Source of the DNA: Thunnus maccoyii
Lineage: Eukaryota > Chordata > Actinopteri > Scombriformes > Scombridae
DNA: 64,000 bases
Assembly (NCBI RefSeq): GCF_910596095.1
Contig: NC_056544.1
Span: forward strand, 4,061,655 to 4,125,654
Reading direction: 5' to 3'
Below are positions 59,103 to 64,000 of this stretch, piece by piece. How positions within the stretch are numbered: position 1 is the stretch's first letter; each line of letters opens with the position of its first letter. A program made the position numbers and the translations under genes. A model generated the notes under the pieces. It was not told the origin of the DNA and made no database searches. It saw nothing but the letters and a program-made list of their open reading frames with translations.

Positions 59103-59211
59103 TGTTCATGTTGTGTTACAGTAGAGGCAACATGGTGATGAGGTAGCATCTCGTCCATCCGGCTGCAACCTGATACAGCTTCATTATTGTCACCACCATC
59201 ATCTGTTTGGC
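59103..59211 (-). other. Possible non-coding or alternative 5' exon of lrrc53
   Basis: Bounded by a good acceptor (ttttcacag|GCC) and a consensus donor (ACA|gtaagt), 109 nt. One frame is open throughout (TDDGGDNNEAVSGCSRMDEM and on) but joins neither neighbour in frame, so a UTR exon is more likely than coding. Confidence 0.35.
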
Positions 59212-59990
59212 CTGTGAAAACATACCATTACATCACTGTAAATACACTATAATCATCTGTCTCCTATCTTCAGCTCTGTTCAGGTGAATATAGACTTCAG
59301 CCCCCTGTAATCCTGAATAGGAAAGAAGTGGGTATAGAAAATAGATGGATGGAACATCATGGAAAACACACAGATGTGCTCTGAACTATGATTGCAGGCT
59401 GAGTTCATAGACTGAATGTACTGGCTATTACCTCCATAATCAGCAACAATCAATACTACTACTACCATCATCATCATCATCACCTACAGCAATGTCAGGG
59501 CTTGTTGCCTTTGTGTTTTGTTCTGTCCTTCTGACCACAAAAACGTCTGCACAAAACCAACCCTAAGTATAAAAATATATATCATACCCTCTAATTTCAC
59601 GACATACTGTACATATAATGCAATGGATTCTGACATTATTATATTTACTCTACAAATAGTACATGTTTTGCAAAGAAAATTACTGGATTAAGTCATGGAC
59701 CATTATAATAAATGGTCTTGAAGTGTTCTTGGCTCAGCATTGGCATGGGTGCAGTAACACTGTCATTTGGAAATTTAAATTTAGTTTGTAAAGATGAAAA
59801 TAAACTGAATTGAACTCTTCTTCAATTTGCTTGGGGCCCTCTGGAGCCCCATCAAAGACCTTAGCGTGTCCTTGGACTAAAGTTTGGTTGCCACGTTTGT
59901 TCACTGTTTGTTCTGAGTTGCTAGGCAAACAAACAGTAATACACAAGTTAGCAATGGATTGACATGACAGTGTGTGTATATGTGTGTTAC

Positions 59991-60073
59991 CATCCAGGGA
60001 GGTTCAGGTCGTCCCCAGAGGATGCTGACTGATGGATGACAGCCAGACACTGTAGCAGAATGAGGCCTATCAT
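59991..60073 (-). other. Possible unassigned exon coding a signal-peptide-like N-terminus
   Basis: ATG with A at -3, then MIGLILLQCLAVIHQSASS and GDDLNLPG, followed by a donor (ATG|gtaaca). The hydrophobic core and Ala/Ser end resemble a signal peptide. I found no following exon that keeps the frame open for long: joined to 59211 it stops after four codons. It may be a small secreted peptide, an untranslated lrrc53 leader exon or chance. Confidence 0.25.
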
Positions 60074-60479
60074 GTTTCTGCTAAAGCTCTTTTACTAATG
60101 GACTTTGCTCTGCTGCGCTGTCCTTTCTGATGAACAAATATGAGTTACTCCACAACAGTAATGTTTCCATAAAATCCATAAACCAGAGTGCATAGCAGAG
60201 AACAGAGAAACAGAATATGGTGGTGTTATATGCTGACAGACATTCAGCAGTTTCACCTCAAATGAAAAATATTTGGGTATTTTATTTGAGTTTTCATTGC
60301 TACAAAAGCACAGATACCTCCACGAAATAAAACAGTCACATACAGCCAGCACTTAAACATGTAATATTAAGCTACATAAACATAATATTGAATAAAATGT
60401 AATGTGATAGTACTGAATTAACTGAGAATCAGCACTCTACTCTGTAGCATAGACTGTATAACCTAGCATAAATGCTATC

Positions 60480-60870
60480 ATTGACCCTCAAGCAGTTTCC
60501 AACAAAAAGCTCTGATAAACCCCTGTACACTACCTTTCTAGCTCCAAATAATCTAAAATTAGTGACAAGCAATGAAGAAGGTGAAACATTTAGCTAAAGA
60601 GTCAAATATTTCCCTCAGTTGGTATAGATCAAACCAGAGCTAAATGAAGAGTGCATCTTGGAATTACAATCGTTAGATGGACAGAAACACAACTTCAGAT
60701 AAATGCAAAGGTTGCTCTGTGTTTACTGTATGTGTGAGTAGGCCATTGCTTGCTAACACATTAGCCAAATGCATGTGATAAGCTCATAGTATGTCAGGGT
60801 CTGTATTTCTGTATTTGGTTTGGTGTTTTCTGCCCTCTAGTGGTAAAAAATGACTGAATGCAGCTTTAAG
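60480..60870 (+). mobile_element. Copy 2 of the 'ttaaagctgcattaat' TIR family
   Basis: tgtacactacctttctag, agtcaaatatttccctcagt, gaagagtgcatctt, gccctctagtggtaaaaa, ending gaatgcagctttaag. Left end degraded. Confidence 0.7.
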
Positions 60871-62568
60871 TTAAATAGTATTGCTGGTACTCAAGTGATG
60901 CACTCATCCAAAGCAATTTTTAATGTCAGTGGTTCGTTAGCTGCGTGTGTGTCTGTTATGCATGGTTTACATCAGGGCTGGGTTAACCCACTGGGAGGTC
61001 AGGACCAGGCTTGCTGTATGTCAGTTAGTCATAATTTCACTAAATACAAATTTGTTGAAGGATATGTACACATAATATCAACTGTAATATTAAATGGTAT
61101 TAGAAAAGCATCAAGCCTACAGAAAAATTCAGGACCCACCTTAGGGATACCATTCAATTTTTAATTATACTTTGTTGGTAAATAATATCAAACAAATTAA
61201 TCAAATTACCACAAAGGATTTGCAACAGACAGCCTGGGGCGACTGGGGCTGCTTGGTAATCCAGTCTTGGTTTACCTGAGAAATCGTTTCAGTTGTGTCA
61301 GTTAATGAACTACTGACTCACCGACACCTACAACTATTTCATTAGTTTGGCTTTCACTGAAGCACTTCAGTGTCCCATTTCTGTGTAGTCTACAATGTGG
61401 TTTATACATGCCACATGTCTCTATTGAGAATGACATTTAAAAGATAACGATTTTCCCCCGCATTTTTAGTCCTTGACTCAATCACAAACTATTCCCTCAC
61501 GCTGTGAATCAGGTTCATTGCAACCTGCATGTTAACTGATATCCAAGATTATCTAAACACCTTCTGATATCAACTGATTAACAATGAACAAAGAGAGCAC
61601 TAAACTTGCATGAGCCTTTTTTTCTGTCATTGATTTGCTTTTAGTCAATTGTTTGACTTTAGTGTCTGAACATCCATACACCTCTTTCCTAAACCAACAA
61701 ATAATGGTTAGAGTACATGCACATTTTAAAAGCTGTTACAAACTGCTTACCTGTTGAACAGAGCACAAAGGTCCACCCCTTCTGGTGACATGGTATGTTC
61801 CCCTCACAGATTAATTCATAAAAATGATCTGTAGCCCTGTGGGACTGTCTATTGTTTGGGGATTTAAACTCAGAGCCCCATCATTTACCGGTTCATACAG
61901 TGCTGTAGCATGTGCTGTGTATATACGAGTGTGTCTAGCTTAGGTTACCTGGCCCTCTCTGGAGCATGCTCAGTAGAACCAGCTGTCACCTGAGAGGCAC
62001 AGATGTTATGTCTGACTCAGTGTCCTCAGTCACAAATGAGCCTTTAACTTAACTCTTACACCTGCAGTCCTCTAGCCCCCTGAAATCAAATATATAGATT
62101 AATAGGATTAATATAGACAGATCTTTAAACTATTTGCCTTTTTTTCATTCATTTTATTTTCATTTAGATAAATTCAATGAAATTCACAGTAATGAAATGC
62201 TGAGACCCTTCATAATTTTCACATGCTTTCACAGGGAATTCTAAGAAGTATGCATAGTATATATTTTTAGGTGTCTGTAAAACCAATGATAAAAAAGATT
62301 GCATTTGCAACATTGTTCGCAGTCAGAAATAAGTCAGCTTATATTATATACTTATATTCTCTTACTCTCATTACAATTTCATTCAGCATTTTGTTCTTCT
62401 ATTTACATTAAAAAGTCCAAGTGCTTCCATGTTGTAGCCATAAGTCATCACGTGGCAGCTTGAAAAATATTTTGGCACCTTCATGATGAAATAAAACCTA
62501 ATGTACAATAGGAAGGCATGTGCAATGTTTTCTTTGGTCATTACAACTTTAACATTCCCTTAAAGCTG
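60871..62568. other. Intergenic stretch with no recognised gene
   Basis: 1.7 kb, AT-rich. A 104-codon open frame at 60850-61164 has no recognised protein feature, no splice context of note, and starts inside repeat copy 2. Nothing else can be supported. Confidence 0.5.
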
Positions 62569-63023
62569 CATTAATCAGTATTTAATGGATCAGATTACAA
62601 TGTGTAATGCTGTAAAGGCGTCGCCTGTGCAGTAGTCTCAGAGCCACATAGTGCTCTCTCACTCTGCAGTTCCCCCCAAATATTTGGAGCCTCTTCGCAT
62701 TTTTCAGCTCTTTTGTTTTGGTCCCCAACCCTCAAACTTCACTCTTATCAGAAATCAGCTGTTTTTAGAGAAAACGTTCTGATTCACACACTGTACCACC
62801 TACTTGGCCAGCACTAAATGCCAAACAGATAAAGTTAGTAACTAGCTTGAGAGGATAGTGGAGCCTTTAGCAGCCAAAGAGCCATATATTTTTCTCAGGA
62901 GTTAGTAGCAACCAAAATAGAGCAAAAAGGAGAGTGAATATTTTTGATAATACATTAATGTTGTGTACAGCTTGCTTCTACTGACCCCTAGTGGCCAAAA
63001 AAATCTGTTAATACAGCTTTGAA
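62569..63023 (+). mobile_element. Copy 3 of the 'ttaaagctgcattaat' TIR family, both ends present
   Basis: Left end CTTAAAGCTGCATTAAT, right end GTTAATACAGCTTTGAA, imperfect inverted repeats of about 17 bp. Inside: ccacatagtgctctctcact, cactgtaccacctacttgg, tagtaactagcttgagagga, gagcaaaaaggagagtgaat and tgacccctagtggcc. Non-coding. The best-preserved of three copies. Confidence 0.75.
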
Positions 63024-63447
63024 AATGTAATAATTTTACACTTTTTATCATTCTTGTACAAGTGTCTTCACTCACTCTAGCAAACGGCAATGAAATTAAT
63101 TACTTCCAAACTGAATTAAAGTCATTCTCACCTTGAGAACTCATCACTAACAGCCAAACCACCTTCTTAAAGACCAAACCCACAGCTTAACTGAAAAATA
63201 CTCTTGAGGGGCGGCTACCACAAACATGGCAATGGTCACATTAATGTCAAATGTAGCCAAAGGAATGCACTGAGTCTACTTTTCTGTGGCCTTTGCTGGT
63301 CTTGTACTGTAAAAAGCAACGTGATGGGACCAACAGTGAGTGTTGTTTAAACTTAAACATTTTTTACATTATTCCCTGTTAGTATCCCTCTTATTTGCTC
63401 TTCATGAAACTCATGTTAAAGGTACCTTATTGTCATTGTCTTGTTCC

Positions 63448-63453
63448 TTTATT
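63448..63453 (-). terminator. Candidate cryz polyadenylation signal
   Basis: AATAAA on the minus strand (gcaaataaagg), about 290 nt past the cryz stop codon. Confidence 0.45.
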
Positions 63454-63739
63454 TGCAACCACCATTATTAAATTTAAAAAAAAAACCACACATATATACA
63501 AGTGCATTGTGTGTTATATTAGCTTACACCAGTTGACATAAGTTAATTGGTAGACCATTATTCATTTTAAAATTCTGTCCTCTGGATCTTCTTGCACCAA
63601 TTTTTGGTCATTTTCAATAATCATTTCCTGTCTAAATGTGAGCATGTTAACCATTTTGTGCTTGTTGTAGCAGCTCCTCAACAGTATCCACTCTATAAAC
63701 TCTACTTGGTGACCTTTGACCTGTGATCTGGTCACATCA

Positions 63740-63901
63740 TCACATGGTCAGGACTATCTTCCCAGTAGCTCCGGGAGACTCAATGATGTCATGGTGGGCC
63801 TGGGCAGCCTTGTCGAGGGGATACTGGGCACCAATGACTGGACGCAGCCAACCAGTTTCCATCCCTGCATAGAGCAGCGCTGCACACTCCTTCTTCTCCT
63901 C
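63740..63901 (-). CDS. cryz: cryz (zeta-crystallin, NADPH:quinone oxidoreductase), last coding exon only
   Basis: Acceptor ctctgtcag|GAG, then 53 residues and [56 protein letters not shown]. This closely follows the C-terminus of human CRYZ (GWLKPVIGSQYPLEKVAEAH ... GSGATGKMILLL). CRYZ is a soluble medium-chain dehydrogenase/reductase that reduces quinones with NADPH and binds AU-rich RNA. This segment is part of the C-terminal catalytic lobe; the NADPH-binding fold and other exons lie past the right edge. Partial because of the window, with no sign of damage. It lies on the same strand as lrrc53 and upstream of it, the neighbour expected from human 1p31. Confidence 0.93.
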   Translation of the reverse strand, partial: EEKKECAALLYAGMETGWLRPVIGAQYPLDKAAQAHHDIIESPGATGKIVLTM

Positions 63902-64000
63902 CTGACAGAGGAGGAGAGAGGGGAGAGATGTACAAAAATTATTTAAATTAACTGGAACATGCTATCAGGATTTCTTTATCTTGGCTCCATGTCAAAATCG

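Noticed and set aside
60850..61164. 104-codon open frame between lrrc53 and cryz
   Set aside because: It begins inside a transposon copy, has no recognised motif, and no splice partner was found.

Overview
This 64 kb window is nuclear DNA from a vertebrate, almost certainly a ray-finned (teleost) fish. Its genes are split by GT-AG introns, microsatellites are dense, and it carries many copies of the short inverted-repeat transposons typical of spiny-rayed fish genomes. Species cannot be read from it. No bacterial, plasmid, phage or CRISPR feature is present.

Layout. (1) 1-48.6 kb, plus strand: a complete tox gene, encoding a TOX-family HMG-box chromatin factor. It has nine coding exons from the ATG at 1827 to the TAA at 46987. 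All junctions keep frame and give a 571-residue protein, close to mammalian TOX (526 residues). Introns 1-3 are long (15.7, 11.6 and 8.3 kb) and hold most of the transposon debris. (2) 48.6-53.25 kb: the interval between two convergent genes, mainly dispersed repeats. (3) 53.25-58.94 kb, minus strand: a seven-exon gene for a single-pass leucine-rich-repeat membrane protein, assigned to lrrc53. It has a signal peptide, capped LRRs, one membrane helix and a long charged tail, 1150 residues in all. (4) 59-63.7 kb: repeats plus two possible unassigned upstream exons. (5) 63740-63901, minus strand: the last coding exon of cryz (zeta-crystallin/quinone oxidoreductase), whose remainder lies beyond the right edge.

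LRRC53 and CRYZ are close neighbours on human chromosome 1p31, which supports both names. TOX lies on human chromosome 8q12, so the window spans a junction between two blocks that are separate in mammals. The three genes have no evident shared pathway; their proximity looks positional.

No new enzymatic or defence system was found. The most interesting local signals are in the tox transcript: a perfect 16-bp hairpin in the 159-nt intron 6, CA or TG tracts directly behind the donors of exons 2, 4 and 6, a tandem NAGNAG acceptor at exon 5, and a short upstream ORF overlapping the tox start codon. Several transposon families can also be delimited by their terminal inverted repeats. Recognition of families is from memory of sequence patterns; no database search was possible.
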